Assembly (NCBI RefSeq): GCF_000507145.1
Contig: NZ_AYTO01000032.1
Coordinates: 124,001 to 188,000, forward strand
DNA: 64,000 nt
Source: Bacillus tequilensis KCTC 13622
Lineage (GTDB): Bacteria; Bacillota; Bacilli; Bacillales; Bacillaceae
Reading direction: 5' to 3'
The position numbers and the translations under genes are program-made. Below the pieces are notes generated by a model. The model was not told the DNA's origin, searched no databases, and saw nothing but the letters and a program-made list of their open reading frames with translations. Every line of letters starts with the position of its first letter. The first letter of the stretch is position 1. Shown piece by piece: positions 48,602 through 59,215 of the stretch.

Positions 48602-50058
48602 AGCAGTTCTCCTTTACGCGCATCCTTCAGCTGATTTCGCAAGAGCTTATTAGACGCATTGCGCGGCAGGCTGTCCAGCACAAAGAATTTTGCCGGAATT
48701 TTATACTTCGCCAAGCGTTCTTTGCAGTAGGCGGTCAACTCTTCTGCGTTCACAGGCTTGTGAAGGACAAGATAGGCGTGGGGCACTTTCCCCCATTTTT
48801 TGTCCTCAGCCCCTGAAACACCGGCTTCGGCAACAGCAGGGTGTGAAAGCAGCACTGACTCTACTTCAGCCGGATAAATGTTTTCTCCGCCTGAAATGAT
48901 CAGATCTGAACGTCTGTCTAGTACATATAAAAAGCCTTCGCTGTCCAAATACCCAAGATCCCCTGTTTTCAGCCAGCCATTTTGAAAGGCGGCTTCGTTT
49001 GCGCTCTCCCGGTTAAAATAGCTTTTCATGACATTTGGGCCTTTGACCATGATTTCACCATGTTCAAGCGGTTCACACGCCTGTCCGTCCCGCTCTATTT
49101 TGATTTCACATGAAAACAGCGGTTTCCCCGCAGATCCGAGCTTTTCCATACTGAATTCCGGCGACAGGGTAACAATTTGTGAGCATGTCTCTGTCATTCC
49201 GTATGACTGAAAAACGGGGAATCCTTTCTCACGGCATTCTTCAAGCAATGGCAGCGGTGCAGGACCTCCGCCGAGCAGAATACATCTGATGGTTTCAGGG
49301 CAGCGGCTTGTTTCTTCTAAAAGACTGGCGAGCATTGTCTGCACAACAGATATCATTGTCACTTGATGCCTGTTGATAGAATCCAGCACATCGCTTACGG
49401 AAAAGCGCTGGTGAAGCACGACAGTCATGCCATAGATCACAGATTTAAATAAAGCGGACAAGCCGCTGATGTGAAAGAGCGGCAATGCGATAAGCCAGCG
49501 GTCTTGTTCTGTTATACCCAAATTAAGCGCAGATGACACCGCACTGAAATAATGGTTACCGAACGTTTGCTGAACCCCCTTGGGCTTACCTGTCGTACCT
49601 GACGTATACATCAAGGTTGCCGTTTGATCCAATTGCATATAAGCCTGGATCTCAATTTCCTCAGCGTCTTCTTTCGTCAGTTCATCCACATCAATAATGT
49701 GTACGGTGTGTTTATAATCTTGCTGTTCAAAGCTTGAATCTGTCAGTAAAAAGCGGGCGCCGGAATCCTCCAGCTGAAACAGCCTTTCATGTGTTGACAG
49801 CTTTGTATTCAGGAGCACTGCTTTAACACCTAGCAAAAAACAAGCGTGAACGGCATAAACCATTTCTATACGGTTTTGGAGCAAAATAGCCGCAGTGTCT
49901 CCTTTTTGAACCGAATGAGCAGCAAGCTGAGCCGCCATTCGCTTAGACGCGGCAAACAACCCTGCAAATGTAACGGTTTGGTCTCCATAAATGAGAGCGA
50001 TTCTCTCAGGGGTCAGCTGTGCCCGCTGCATGAGCCAGTTCGGCTGTTCTGTCAGCAT
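48598..50058 (-). CDS. menE: o-Succinylbenzoate-CoA ligase MenE
   Basis: A 486-residue acyl-adenylate-forming ligase. The P-loop-like A3 motif MYTSGTTGKPKGV is near residue 150, A5 QSYGMTETC near 290, A7 TGDLGYLD near 375, and A10 PRNASNKLLRNQL at the end. It activates o-succinylbenzoate with ATP and CoA. It is separated from menB by 90 nt that hold a hairpin. Confidence 0.95.
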   Translation of the reverse strand: MLTEQPNWLMQRAQLTPERIALIYGDQTVTFAGLFAASKRMAAQLAAHSVQKGDTAAILLQNRIEMVYAVHACFLLGVKAVLLNTKLSTHERLFQLEDSGARFLLTDSSFEQQDYKHTVHIIDVDELTKEDAEEIEIQAYMQLDQTATLMYTSGTTGKPKGVQQTFGNHYFSAVSSALNLGITEQDRWLIALPLFHISGLSALFKSVIYGMTVVLHQRFSVSDVLDSINRHQVTMISVVQTMLASLLEETSRCPETIRCILLGGGPAPLPLLEECREKGFPVFQSYGMTETCSQIVTLSPEFSMEKLGSAGKPLFSCEIKIERDGQACEPLEHGEIMVKGPNVMKSYFNRESANEAAFQNGWLKTGDLGYLDSEGFLYVLDRRSDLIISGGENIYPAEVESVLLSHPAVAEAGVSGAEDKKWGKVPHAYLVLHKPVNAEELTAYCKERLAKYKIPAKFFVLDSLPRNASNKLLRNQLKDARKGELL

Positions 50059-50086
50059 GTCATCATCTCCGAAATAAAATGTCTGT

Positions 50087-50130
50087 ATTGAAAAGAAAAC
50101 AGCTTGGACCGCAAAGTCTCAAGCTGTTTG
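50087..50130 (-). terminator. Hairpin between menB and menE
   Basis: AAACAGCTTG / CAAGCTGTTT (plus an inner 3-bp extension) read on minus, followed by TCTTTTCAATAC. It looks like an intrinsic terminator inside the operon and could reduce menEC transcription relative to menB. Confidence 0.65.
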
Positions 50131-50148
50131 TTTACTAAGTATTGCTGA

Positions 50149-50967
50149 TCACGGGAAACGAGGGAACTGTCCGAAATCAGGTTTGCGTTTTTCCTTAAAG
50201 GAATCACGGCCTTCTTTTGCTTCATCAGTCGTGTAGTAAAGAAGGGTAGCATCCCCTGCAAATTGCTGAATTCCAGCAAGTCCGTCTGTATCCGCGTTAA
50301 ACGCAGCTTTAAGAAAACGAAGTGCGGTCGGGCTTTTTTCAAGCATTTCTTCACACCATTTAATCGTTTCTTCTTCAAGTTGTTCCAAAGGAACGACTGT
50401 GTTGACAAGACCCATGTCCAGCGCTTCCTGTGCATTGTACTGACGGCACAGATACCAAATTTCACGGGCTTTTTTATGTCCTACGATTCGAGCAAGGTAG
50501 CCAGAACCATAACCAGCGTCAAAGCTTCCGACTTTAGGGCCTGTTTGTCCGAAAATCGCGTTGTCAGCAGCGATTGTCAAATCACATACGATGTGAAGCA
50601 CATGGCCTCCGCCGATCGCATATCCGGATACCATCGCAACAACCGGTTTCGGAATGACGCGAATTAAACGCTGAAGATCCAGTACGTTCAGACGCGGAAT
50701 TTGGTCGTCTCCTACATATCCGCCGTGGCCGCGCACTTTTTGGTCTCCGCCGGAACAAAATGCTTTGTCCCCGGCACCGGCAAGCACGATCACTCCAACG
50801 TTTTGATCATCTCTCGCGTCAGCAAAGGCATCAATCATTTCAGCAACCGTTTTAGGGGTGAACGCGTTATGTACCTCAGGGCGGTTGATTGTTATTTTTG
50901 CAATACCATTATACGTTTCATACAATATTTCATCGTATGTCCGTTTTGTTTTCCATTCTGCAGCCAT
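50149..50967 (-). CDS. menB: 1,4-Dihydroxy-2-naphthoyl-CoA synthase MenB
   Basis: A 272-residue crotonase-fold enzyme closing the naphthoquinone ring. Characteristic stretches: [18 protein letters not shown] near residue 78, [11 protein letters not shown] near 128, [18 protein letters not shown] near 153, and the tail [12 protein letters not shown]. The ATG follows AGGAGG. High conservation with 168, as expected of this gene. Confidence 0.97.
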   Translation of the reverse strand: MAAEWKTKRTYDEILYETYNGIAKITINRPEVHNAFTPKTVAEMIDAFADARDDQNVGVIVLAGAGDKAFCSGGDQKVRGHGGYVGDDQIPRLNVLDLQRLIRVIPKPVVAMVSGYAIGGGHVLHIVCDLTIAADNAIFGQTGPKVGSFDAGYGSGYLARIVGHKKAREIWYLCRQYNAQEALDMGLVNTVVPLEQLEEETIKWCEEMLEKSPTALRFLKAAFNADTDGLAGIQQFAGDATLLYYTTDEAKEGRDSFKEKRKPDFGQFPRFP

Positions 50968-51001
50968 ATGATGACCTCCTTTTATTCTCTATGTGAATGA
51001 G

Positions 51002-51826
51002 TCAGATGTTTGTCAAAAACTCACTCACTATTTTACCAAACAATTGCGGCTGTTCCACATGGACTGTATGTCCGGCTTCTGGAACAATCTCTATTCTACT
51101 AGATGGAAGCTTCTTGTGCACCTCTTGATTGATGGTGCAAAACTTTTTGTCCCACTCCCCGCAGATCAGAAGCACAGGCACGGCCAATTCATCCACCCGG
51201 CTCCACAAGGAAGGCTGTGAACCGGTCCCCATACCCGTTAAACTGTTTGCAAGCCCAATCTTATTGTTTCGCAGACGGTCCGACCGTATGCTGTGCCGAA
51301 TATCTTCAGCCAGCCGCTGCTGCGATGAAAACAAAGGAATGTTCTCCCAATACTCAACAAACGCTTTGATCCCGTCACGCAAAATAAAATCTGCAAGCTT
51401 CCGGTCCCGCATGATCCGGTCCCGCCGTTCCTCAAGCGTTTTGAGACCCGGCGTTGTGCTTTCAAGCACAAGGGCCGATACCCGTTCAGGATATGCTGCT
51501 GCAAAAGAATAAGCAAGTCTTCCTCCCATAGAATACCCAATCAATTTCACTTTGTGAAGTTTTAATTGATCAAAAATCTCGGCAAGGTCAGAAACTTGCC
51601 GGCTCGTGCTGTATCTTTTCCCATTCAGCGGGGCATCTGTTTCACCATGCCCTAAACAATCTATTTTGATCAAACGGGAATCAGGCAGCATCTCATCAAG
51701 AAAAGTCCATGATTGTTTGCTGCCGGTAAAACCGTGCAGGCAGACGACGGCCTCTGAAGCCTTTGACCGCTCGTCTGCCACAGCATAACGGACACCGTCT
51801 GAAACAGTTATGCTTACAGTTCCCAT
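51002..51826 (-). CDS. menH: SHCHC synthase MenH
   Basis: A 274-residue alpha/beta hydrolase eliminating pyruvate from SEPHCHC. The triad serine is in [13 protein letters not shown], the acid in CGEWDKKF, the histidine in [17 protein letters not shown] forms the oxyanion region. It overlaps menD by 13 nt at its start; 34 nt separate it from menB. Confidence 0.95.
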   Translation of the reverse strand: MGTVSITVSDGVRYAVADERSKASEAVVCLHGFTGSKQSWTFLDEMLPDSRLIKIDCLGHGETDAPLNGKRYSTSRQVSDLAEIFDQLKLHKVKLIGYSMGGRLAYSFAAAYPERVSALVLESTTPGLKTLEERRDRIMRDRKLADFILRDGIKAFVEYWENIPLFSSQQRLAEDIRHSIRSDRLRNNKIGLANSLTGMGTGSQPSLWSRVDELAVPVLLICGEWDKKFCTINQEVHKKLPSSRIEIVPEAGHTVHVEQPQLFGKIVSEFLTNI

Positions 51827-53556
51827 TGGTTTTTCACTTCCCGCACAGCCTCATTCAGCATATCGCGATGAAGCTGGACTCTCGATTGGCGATCCGTTTT
51901 GATTTCGATCAAATGGAGTCCGGGCTTGTCCGCCTGCGGCGCGTAAGCTGCTTTGAATTCATCCCACGAAGCCGGACAGGAATACGTTCCGCCGTAAAGC
52001 GCCGCCGCATGCTCGAAATCAAGCCCTGTCGGCGTGCCGAACAAATCTTCAAAATGTGTCTTCTCAGAAGCCTGCGGCAAAAAGGAGAAAATCCCTCCGC
52101 CATCATTATTCACGAGAATCACAGTAAGAGGAATGCCCAGCTTTTTAGCTGCCAGCAGTCCGTTTAAATCGTGATAAAAAGATAAATCTCCAATCACGAG
52201 GGTGACAGGCGCTTTTGTTCCTTCACATACCCCCATAGCAGAGGAGACGACACCGTCTATCCCGTTTGCACCCCGATTTGAATAAATCCGGAAATTGCGC
52301 TCCTGCTTTTCAAAAAACGTATCAACATCCCTGATCGGCATGCTGTTGCCGACAAAGAGCGAACTGTTTTCCGGCACAAGGTGCTGAAGGATTCGATAGA
52401 GATTGCCTTCAAACGAAACCTCTTCACTGCTGATTGTTTGCAGATGCGCACGAAAACGCTCATTGACAAGCTGCCACTTTTCCAGCCATTCTGACGGTCT
52501 GGTCATGTCAGTAAGTTCAGCCAAGATGACTTCGGCAAAAACCGACGCATTACTATGAATCATATGCGCGCTTGCCTGTGTCGGGTCTCTCCACCCTCCA
52601 TCCTCGTCAATCACAATCTGCTGAATGTCAGGATCATCCTTGAGCCATAAGAAAACAGGCTTCGAAACAGGCATCGGCCCAAAACGGATAACAACTTCAG
52701 GACGCAAATTCGATTTCAGTTCATCATCTTTTAAAAATGAATCGTACGCATCAATGACAGTGCTTTTATCATGAGCGCCGTTCCGCAGATTGGACAGCGG
52801 GTCCGCTAAAATCGGATACTGAAGCGCCTTTGACAGCGCGATAATGTTTTCCTTATCTATATCACTATGGAGCTCTCCGCAGACGATCATTCCTTTTTCA
52901 GCCTCTCCGAGCATTGCTGCCACATCAGACAGGGATTCGTGATCAACAGACTGCATACCCGTTTTTACAGACACATGACGGCCTGCTCTCATTCTTGCAA
53001 ACGGCTCATCTGAAAGATCCGGCATCAGCGGTTCCCGCAGCGGCACATTCACATGCACAGGACCCATTGGGCGTTTTTGCGCTTCGCCGGCTGCGCGGCC
53101 GGCCAGCGTTCGGATATATCTCAGCATTTGCGGAGACTCTTCTGGAAGAGCAGAGTCTGTGAAAAACTTAACAAAGTTGCCGAATAAGAAGTGCTGATTA
53201 ATAGCCTGCGGTGCGCCTACTTCGCGCAGCTCGTGGGGCCGATCAGCAGTTAACACAATAATTGGCACTCTTGAATAATGGGCTTCAATCACAGCCGGAT
53301 AAAAGTTGGCTGCGGCTGTTCCTGATGTGCAGATCAAAAGCACGGGACGCTGCTTCGCTTTCGCCAGCCCTAAAGCAAAAAAACCGGCAGATCTTTCATC
53401 AATTTGGACATGGACGCTGATATCGGGATGTGCGGCCGCAAGAATAGCCAGCGGTGTGGATCTTGAGCCCGGACAAACAACAGCGTCCGTAATTCCGGAA
53501 AGGGCGAATTCATCAATAAAACTTCCGATATAATGGGTAATCGGGTTGGCTGTCAA
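51814..53556 (-). CDS. menD: SEPHCHC synthase MenD
   Basis: A 580-residue thiamine-diphosphate enzyme joining isochorismate and 2-oxoglutarate. The N-terminal domain holds [11 protein letters not shown] and the conserved glutamate in [13 protein letters not shown]; the ThDP/Mg motif [16 protein letters not shown](24)[12 protein letters not shown] is near residue 440. Start is TTG at 53556 behind AGGAGG, overlapping the menF stop as TTGA. Confidence 0.95.
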   Translation of the reverse strand: MTANPITHYIGSFIDEFALSGITDAVVCPGSRSTPLAILAAAHPDISVHVQIDERSAGFFALGLAKAKQRPVLLICTSGTAAANFYPAVIEAHYSRVPIIVLTADRPHELREVGAPQAINQHFLFGNFVKFFTDSALPEESPQMLRYIRTLAGRAAGEAQKRPMGPVHVNVPLREPLMPDLSDEPFARMRAGRHVSVKTGMQSVDHESLSDVAAMLGEAEKGMIVCGELHSDIDKENIIALSKALQYPILADPLSNLRNGAHDKSTVIDAYDSFLKDDELKSNLRPEVVIRFGPMPVSKPVFLWLKDDPDIQQIVIDEDGGWRDPTQASAHMIHSNASVFAEVILAELTDMTRPSEWLEKWQLVNERFRAHLQTISSEEVSFEGNLYRILQHLVPENSSLFVGNSMPIRDVDTFFEKQERNFRIYSNRGANGIDGVVSSAMGVCEGTKAPVTLVIGDLSFYHDLNGLLAAKKLGIPLTVILVNNDGGGIFSFLPQASEKTHFEDLFGTPTGLDFEHAAALYGGTYSCPASWDEFKAAYAPQADKPGLHLIEIKTDRQSRVQLHRDMLNEAVREVKNQWEL

Positions 53557-54968
53557 CGCCTCTCACCTCCTAATGCAGAGATCATCGGCTTCAATTTAAT
53601 CTGTGTTTCTTCATATTCCGATTGCGGATCAGAGTCTTCTACAATGCCGCATCCGGCAAACAGCCTTGCTGTGCTGCCTTCAATCAGCCCTGAACGGATG
53701 GCTACTGCGAATTCTCCGTTATCCTGGCTGTCAATCCAGCCTATAGGAGCCGCATACCAGCCGCGGGACAGCGGTTCGATCTCTCTGATCACTTCAACCG
53801 CTTTTTTCTGTGGTGCTCCTCCGAGTGCCGGGGTCGGATGCAGTTTCTCAATTAAGTCAAAGAGCGACGCCGACTCGCGAAGCTGTCCGACAATCGGCGT
53901 AAATAAATGCTGGACGCTTTTCGTTTTGTACAATACTGGTCCGTCAGGCTTTTCAATCTCAGAGCAGCTTGATTCAAAAGCGTCTTGGATCATGCCCACC
54001 ACAATATCATGCTCCAGCAGATTTTTCTCATCGTTTAATAATTCAAGACCTAGCCGGTAGTCATCTTCTTTATCCGCGCCTCGTTTAATGGAGCCTGCAA
54101 GACAAGAAGACATAACAGTGCTGCCGTCTCTTTTGATCAGTCTTTCCGGAGACGCGCCGACAAAGGTTTTCCCTTCCTGTTCGATCGCAAAAACATAGCT
54201 TGTCTGCTGATCGTTCAGAAGCGTTTTAAGCACAGGTTCTATTTGGACCGGGCCGTCAAACGTAAGCAAAAGCTCGCGTGCAAGAACCACTTTGTCATAT
54301 TGTTTTTCTTTAATTTGGCTTGTAGCCGTTTCGATTGCTTTTAGCCAATCATCCTTATCCAGCTCTTGAGATGCTGCTATCGCAGCCTGATCTCCATGAT
54401 TGAATCCAGAAACCTTCATTTCCGCCGCAAAAGCTTTTAACCCTTCTAAAACAGCCTCTGCTTTTTCTTCTCCGCTTACCCACCTGTTGACTGTTAAAAA
54501 CGGGCCTTCAGCAGTCATCGTCAGCATAAGCGCAGGCACAAAGAAATCCCCTTCCGAGAAATGGTCCCATTGTGTACCTCTTTCTTCGCAAGGGTCAAAA
54601 GAAAATCCTCCGAATAACACAGGTCCCACTGCAGAATGCTGCAGCTTTTCTTCTTCATAAATATGAAAAGCCGTCTTTTTAAAGCGCTCCCATTGTTCAA
54701 AGACCTCGCGATACCGCTCGCTGTTTTTTTGATTCGTCTGGAAAACCGCTTCTTTGCCAAGACCGACTATTGTCAATTCACTTTCAGGATCTGACCAAAA
54801 AAATCGATTGCCTGTATATTTTTTTGCTCCGTAATTGAAAAATGATAGAGGGTCAAGAGACTCAATTTGTCTCGAATAGCTTATTAAGACAGCATGGTTG
54901 ACTTCTTTGGCTGTATGTAATGCATGTAGAACTTCCTTTCGGAACGTACGCTGCATCGTTGTCACCAT
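53553..54968 (-). CDS. menF: Isochorismate synthase MenF
   Basis: A 471-residue chorismate-utilising enzyme, first step of menaquinone synthesis. The C-terminal catalytic domain shows [28 protein letters not shown] and [16 protein letters not shown]. The ATG at 54968 lies 7 nt after GGAGGAAT; the open frame runs 63 codons further without a site. First gene of the men operon, with a clear promoter 30-60 nt upstream. Confidence 0.95.
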   Translation of the reverse strand: MVTTMQRTFRKEVLHALHTAKEVNHAVLISYSRQIESLDPLSFFNYGAKKYTGNRFFWSDPESELTIVGLGKEAVFQTNQKNSERYREVFEQWERFKKTAFHIYEEEKLQHSAVGPVLFGGFSFDPCEERGTQWDHFSEGDFFVPALMLTMTAEGPFLTVNRWVSGEEKAEAVLEGLKAFAAEMKVSGFNHGDQAAIAASQELDKDDWLKAIETATSQIKEKQYDKVVLARELLLTFDGPVQIEPVLKTLLNDQQTSYVFAIEQEGKTFVGASPERLIKRDGSTVMSSCLAGSIKRGADKEDDYRLGLELLNDEKNLLEHDIVVGMIQDAFESSCSEIEKPDGPVLYKTKSVQHLFTPIVGQLRESASLFDLIEKLHPTPALGGAPQKKAVEVIREIEPLSRGWYAAPIGWIDSQDNGEFAVAIRSGLIEGSTARLFAGCGIVEDSDPQSEYEETQIKLKPMISALGGERR

Positions 54969-55004
54969 GAGACATTCCTCCATAATCCTTAAAATGCTTT
55001 TAAT

Positions 55005-55033
55005 ACCATACACCTGTGTCTTCTTTGTGTCAA
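55005..55033 (-). promoter_or_regulatory. men operon promoter
   Basis: TTGACA (55033-55028), 17 nt, TATGGT (55010-55005) with a TG extension before the -10; about 35 nt ahead of menF. Confidence 0.75.
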
Positions 55034-55259
55034 ACACACAGATCATGCAGTTCAAATGGCCTGCCTTACCTATTATAAACCTAATTTCAGAAATGAAAAA
55101 GAAACAAACCTTAAATTTCTTTCTCCACTGATAGCAAAGGTTGTATCCGCTTACCATATAAGGAAAATCTCCTATATTCCTCCACCCTCTATTTATGAAA
55201 GTTCTCAGTCGATCTGTTCATACTAAAGGTATGCATCACAGAGAAACGAGGGGATTATG

Positions 55260-55979
55260 TTGCTTACAAAAGATCAGCTTCAGCATTTAAAACACGAACT
55301 GGAACAAACGAAAAAAGATATCTTAAACCGTTTCAAAGACAATGACCATTTTCAGCTTAACTCAGCCTTTCCTTATGATTCATGGGGTGAACTTTCCGCT
55401 TATGACAACCACCCCGGCGATCAGGCGACAGAGCTTTACGAGCGTGAAAAAGACATCGCTCTCGACTTGCATGAGCGAGAGCACCTCCGGGACATTGAAC
55501 ATTCATTGAAGGCGATAGAAAATGGTACGTACGGTATTTGTGAAGTCAGCGGAAAGGAAATCCCTTACGATCGTCTTGAAGCGCTCCCGACTGCTACAAC
55601 GCTCGCAGAGTATTCGTCACAGGATGTCGTTTCCAAAGACCGACCGATCGAAGAGGAAACGCCTTTCGGGCAATTTGAATTTGACGATGATGAAGAAATC
55701 AGAGCGCCTTACGACAGTGAAGATTCCTACCAGGACGTCGAAAAATACGGGAACTCATCAACACCGCAGGATATGGAAAACCCTCCGCTCAGCTACGATG
55801 ACATGACGATGAATGCCGAAGAAAATATCGGCAATACGGAGTCGTACGAAAATTTCATCGCTACAGATATTACAGGCAAAGAAATAACAGTTTATCAAAG
55901 CAGAGCTCATGAGCGTTATGAGGAAGAACTCGATGAAGAGGGAATCATGACAACATTCGGCGATCTCCACGCTGATTGA
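55260..55979 (+). CDS. yteA: DksA/TraR-type zinc-finger-like protein YteA
   Basis: A 239-residue protein with an N-terminal coiled coil (LTKDQLQHLKHELEQTKKDI), the motif RDIEHSLKAIENGTYGICEV typical of the DksA/YocK/YteA family, and a long acidic C-terminal half (FEFDDDEEIRAPYDSEDSY) absent from plain DksA. Only one cysteine of the usual zinc finger is left (GICEV), so zinc binding is doubtful. TTG 55260 is preferred, 6 nt after GAGGGG; ATG 55257 also possible. In 168 it is a sporulation/general-stress-type gene. Confidence 0.88.
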   Translation: MLTKDQLQHLKHELEQTKKDILNRFKDNDHFQLNSAFPYDSWGELSAYDNHPGDQATELYEREKDIALDLHEREHLRDIEHSLKAIENGTYGICEVSGKEIPYDRLEALPTATTLAEYSSQDVVSKDRPIEEETPFGQFEFDDDEEIRAPYDSEDSYQDVEKYGNSSTPQDMENPPLSYDDMTMNAEENIGNTESYENFIATDITGKEITVYQSRAHERYEEELDEEGIMTTFGDLHAD

Positions 55980-56004
55980 ACCCCCGGTTACCGGGGGTTC
56001 TTTT
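55979..56004. terminator. Bidirectional terminator yteA / ytdA
   Basis: AACCCCCGG-TTA-CCGGGGGTT; the TTA loop is the ytdA stop codon read on the minus strand. Confidence 0.88.
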
Positions 56005-56806
56005 CCGTTTTCAGTATATCGGTAATCAGCTTCAAATAATCCTTTTGCAGGCCGATGTCATACCGCTCGCCCTCCAGCAGTTTTCCGTAAACATTGCATG
56101 CCCCGAGTGAAGCTTTAATCGCATCCGTTACCTGCACTTCTCCTCCGCTATCAGCTTCTAATGCATCCAGCTCATTAAAAATATCCGGTGTAAAAATGTA
56201 ACGCCCTGTTGCGGCAAAATGAGACGGCGGATTTTGTTTAGGCTTTTCCACAATATCCTGAATGCGATAAAGCCCTTTTTCAACAAACTCCCCTTTTATG
56301 ACCCCGTAATGGTGCAAATCCTCCGTTTTTGTTTCTTTTAAGCCAATCATACTGCACCGATATTTCGTATACGCCTCAATCAGCTGCCCCAATGCCGGCT
56401 GATGAGCGGAAAAGATCAGATCATCAGGCAAAACGACGGCAAAAGGCTCTCCGCCTGCAAATTGCTTTCCTAAAGAAATCGCGTCGCCAAGCCCTTTTGC
56501 ATAAGGCTGCCGTACATAATGAATCCGTATATCCGGAATCGGATGTTCACTGAGTAAATGCAGTTTATTCCGGGAAGCCAGAAAAGCTTCAAGCGCCAAA
56601 GAGGAATCAAAATAGTCGACAATCAGATTTTTGTGGCTCGAGACAACCATCAAAATATCTTCAATGCCTGACTCCTTCAGCTCTTCGACAATATAATGAA
56701 TCACAGGCTTAGACCCTACCGGAAACATTTCTTTCGGAATCACCTTCGTTACAGGCAGATTTCTCGTTCCATATCCGCCGGCAGGAATGATCGCTTTTTT
56801 TATCAT
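55988..56806 (-). CDS. ytdA: UTP-glucose-1-phosphate uridylyltransferase YtdA
   Basis: A 272-residue GalU/GtaB homologue. Nucleotide-binding motif PAGGYGTRNLPVTKVIPKEM at the start, VVLPDDLIF near residue 107, VEKPKQNPPS near 168. It makes UDP-glucose, the substrate of the neighbouring dehydrogenase YtcA. The main cellular enzyme is GtaB elsewhere; this copy is likely devoted to spore polysaccharide. Divergent from ytcABC. Confidence 0.92.
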   Translation of the reverse strand: MIKKAIIPAGGYGTRNLPVTKVIPKEMFPVGSKPVIHYIVEELKESGIEDILMVVSSHKNLIVDYFDSSLALEAFLASRNKLHLLSEHPIPDIRIHYVRQPYAKGLGDAISLGKQFAGGEPFAVVLPDDLIFSAHQPALGQLIEAYTKYRCSMIGLKETKTEDLHHYGVIKGEFVEKGLYRIQDIVEKPKQNPPSHFAATGRYIFTPDIFNELDALEADSGGEVQVTDAIKASLGACNVYGKLLEGERYDIGLQKDYLKLITDILKTEKNPR

Positions 56807-56979
56807 GTTATTTTTTCCCCTCAGCTCTTGTTTATTACATGATATTCCATGAGCAGCCCCCGATGTTTGTCTATTTAAAATTAGGCGGAAGCAACTGGGC
56901 AGAAAGCGGAATCACGAACCAACCCTTTTTTAATAGGATATTGATATATGACCAGTAATCTTGTAAAGGAGCTCAGGTG

Positions 56980-58266
56980 ATGAAAATTTGTGTGGTTGGC
57001 GCAGGGTATGTCGGTTTAACCTTATCAGCGGCACTGGCATCCATCGGACATGACATGATATGCACAGACAAAGACGTTAAAAAAATCGAGCAGCTGAAAA
57101 AAGGAGTCGTTCCCTTTTATGAGCCTGGGCTTTCAGATGCAATACTTCGTTGCCGCAATCTCTCGTTTTCTTCTGAAGTAAAAACGAGCATGGAGGAATG
57201 TCCCGTTGTTTTTATCGCAGTCGGAACTCCACCGCGTTCAGACGGATCAGCAAATACGAAAGCCCTGCAGTCTGTCATCAGCGATTTGAGCGAGGCAATC
57301 CAATCGTATAAAACCATCATTACGAAAAGCACTGTTCCGCCCGGGACAAACGAAAACATAGCCAAACAGCTGATGGCCTCAGGAGTGTCTGAAGATTTGT
57401 TTAACATCGTATCCAATCCGGAGTTTCTGCGGGAAGGCAATGCCTTGCATGACATGATGCATCCTGACAAAACAGTCATCGGGATTCAGGAAGGAGATCA
57501 CATATCGGCAGCAATCGTCAAATCCATTTATAAACACATTGACACCCCTTATATCATTACAAGCTTAGCGGGAGCTGAGCTGATCAAGTATGCTAACAAT
57601 TTCTTCTTGGCAGCCAAAATTTCGTTCATTAATGAGATGGCCCGCATATGTGAAGCCTATCAATCAGATATCTCAGATATTTCCCGCGCCATCGGACTTG
57701 ACCCTAGAATCGGGGGACACTTTTTGCAGGCCGGTATCGGATATGGCGGCTCTTGTTTTCCAAAGGATCTGCAGGCGCTGCAATTCGCCGCTCAGGAAAA
57801 AAACACGGAGACCCGCCTGCTTCAAGCCGTACAGCACATCAATGACACCCAGCTCGGCCTGTATATGAAAAAAATACAGTCCTACTTCGATACACTTCAC
57901 GGCAAAAAAGCGGCAGTGCTCGGCATTTCCTTTAAGCCGCATACCGATGACATCAGGAATTCTCAAGCCGTCAGACTGATGGAAAGGCTGACAGAGCTGG
58001 GATGTGATGTTCATGCTTATGATCCTGAAGCTGTTCTTCCAGAACATTTGCAGCAGCATGTGGCTCAGCATTCTCAAGCTTTTGATGCGATAGAAGAGAG
58101 TGACTTTTTATTTTTGGCGACAGAATGGCCTGAATTTTTAGCATTAGATTGGAAAAAGACAGCAAGCACCATGAAAGGGCGTCTCGTGATCGACGGGCGC
58201 AATGTACTGAAAAAAGACCTGCTCGAAGCTTGCGGGCTGATCTGCACAGGAGTTGGCCGCCCATGA
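56980..58266 (+). CDS. ytcA: UDP-glucose 6-dehydrogenase YtcA
   Basis: A 428-residue UDP-glucose/GDP-mannose dehydrogenase. Rossmann motif GAGYVGLTLSAALA at residue 8, ITKSTVPPGT, NPEFLREGNA, the catalytic cysteine in GGSCFPKDLQAL near residue 258, and GISFKPHTDDIRNS. It oxidises UDP-glucose to UDP-glucuronate with NAD. The ATG at 56980 is 8 nt after AAAGGAG (an adjoining GTG is possible). First gene of ytcA-ytcB-ytcC. Confidence 0.93.
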   Translation: MKICVVGAGYVGLTLSAALASIGHDMICTDKDVKKIEQLKKGVVPFYEPGLSDAILRCRNLSFSSEVKTSMEECPVVFIAVGTPPRSDGSANTKALQSVISDLSEAIQSYKTIITKSTVPPGTNENIAKQLMASGVSEDLFNIVSNPEFLREGNALHDMMHPDKTVIGIQEGDHISAAIVKSIYKHIDTPYIITSLAGAELIKYANNFFLAAKISFINEMARICEAYQSDISDISRAIGLDPRIGGHFLQAGIGYGGSCFPKDLQALQFAAQEKNTETRLLQAVQHINDTQLGLYMKKIQSYFDTLHGKKAAVLGISFKPHTDDIRNSQAVRLMERLTELGCDVHAYDPEAVLPEHLQQHVAQHSQAFDAIEESDFLFLATEWPEFLALDWKKTASTMKGRLVIDGRNVLKKDLLEACGLICTGVGRP

Positions 58267-59213
58267 AAATACTCGTCACAGGAGCAGCGGGTTTTATCGG
58301 CTCCCACCTTTGCGAAGAATTGCTAAAGGATGAGACACATCACGTGATCGGAATCGACGACTTTATCGGACCGACTCCATTTTCCTTCAAATTAAAAAAC
58401 CTTGAAGACTTGCTGCCAGAAAAGCGATTTACGTTCATAAAGGATAATCTGCTGACAGCAGATCTTTCTCCCTTGCTGGAAGGAGTGGACGTCATCTTCC
58501 ATTTGGCGGCCATACCCGGTGTCCGTTCAAGCTGGGGCAATCATTTCCACCCATATGCCGCACATAATATACAAGCGCTCCAAAGGCTCCTTGAGGCATG
58601 CCGGGAACATCCGATTCAAACGTTCGTCTTTGCTTCCACTTCCTCCGTCTATGGCGAAAAACAAGGGAAAGTCAGTGAAGATGCGGCACTTTCCCCTTTG
58701 TCTCCGTACGGCGTAACAAAGCTTACGGGCGAAAAGCTTTGCCATGTGTATCAACAAAGCTTTGGCCTTCCAATTGTGATTCTCCGTTTCTTTACCGTAT
58801 ACGGGCCGAGACAGCGGCCGGACATGGCTTTTCACCGGTTCATCAAGCAGCACCTTTTGCATAAACCGCTCACCATATTTGGCGACGGGCGGCAGTCAAG
58901 AGACTTCACCTATATCGGCGACTGCATCAAAGGGATCACCGCTGTACTTGGTAAGCCCCGCCTTATTGGCGAAACGGTGAATATCGGCGGCGCAGAGCCT
59001 GCTTCAGTTTTAAAGATTGTCTCCCTCATTGAAGACATTTCAGGTGAAAAAGCAGCACTGCACTTTTCGGACAAAATCGCTGGAGAACCAAGCAAAACGT
59101 GGGCCGATATTTCAAAAGCAAAACAGCTCTTGCATTACGATCCCGCCACATCCTTAAAGGATGGTTTGGCCAACGAAGTCGCTTATTTATCGTCGCTGTA
59201 TCAGGGGGAATGA
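58263..59213 (+). CDS. ytcB: UDP-uronate/UDP-glucose epimerase-type protein YtcB
   Basis: A 316-residue short-chain dehydrogenase of the extended NAD-sugar epimerase group: GAAGFIGSHLCEEL at the start, FASTSSVYGE, catalytic tyrosine and lysine in SPYGVTK, and RFFTVYGPRQRPDM. Sequence neighbours include UDP-glucuronate 4-epimerases, so conversion of UDP-GlcA to UDP-GalA is the likely reaction, by context with YtcA. Its ATG overlaps the ytcA stop (ATGA). Confidence 0.9.
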   Translation: MKILVTGAAGFIGSHLCEELLKDETHHVIGIDDFIGPTPFSFKLKNLEDLLPEKRFTFIKDNLLTADLSPLLEGVDVIFHLAAIPGVRSSWGNHFHPYAAHNIQALQRLLEACREHPIQTFVFASTSSVYGEKQGKVSEDAALSPLSPYGVTKLTGEKLCHVYQQSFGLPIVILRFFTVYGPRQRPDMAFHRFIKQHLLHKPLTIFGDGRQSRDFTYIGDCIKGITAVLGKPRLIGETVNIGGAEPASVLKIVSLIEDISGEKAALHFSDKIAGEPSKTWADISKAKQLLHYDPATSLKDGLANEVAYLSSLYQGE

Positions 59214-59215
59214 AA

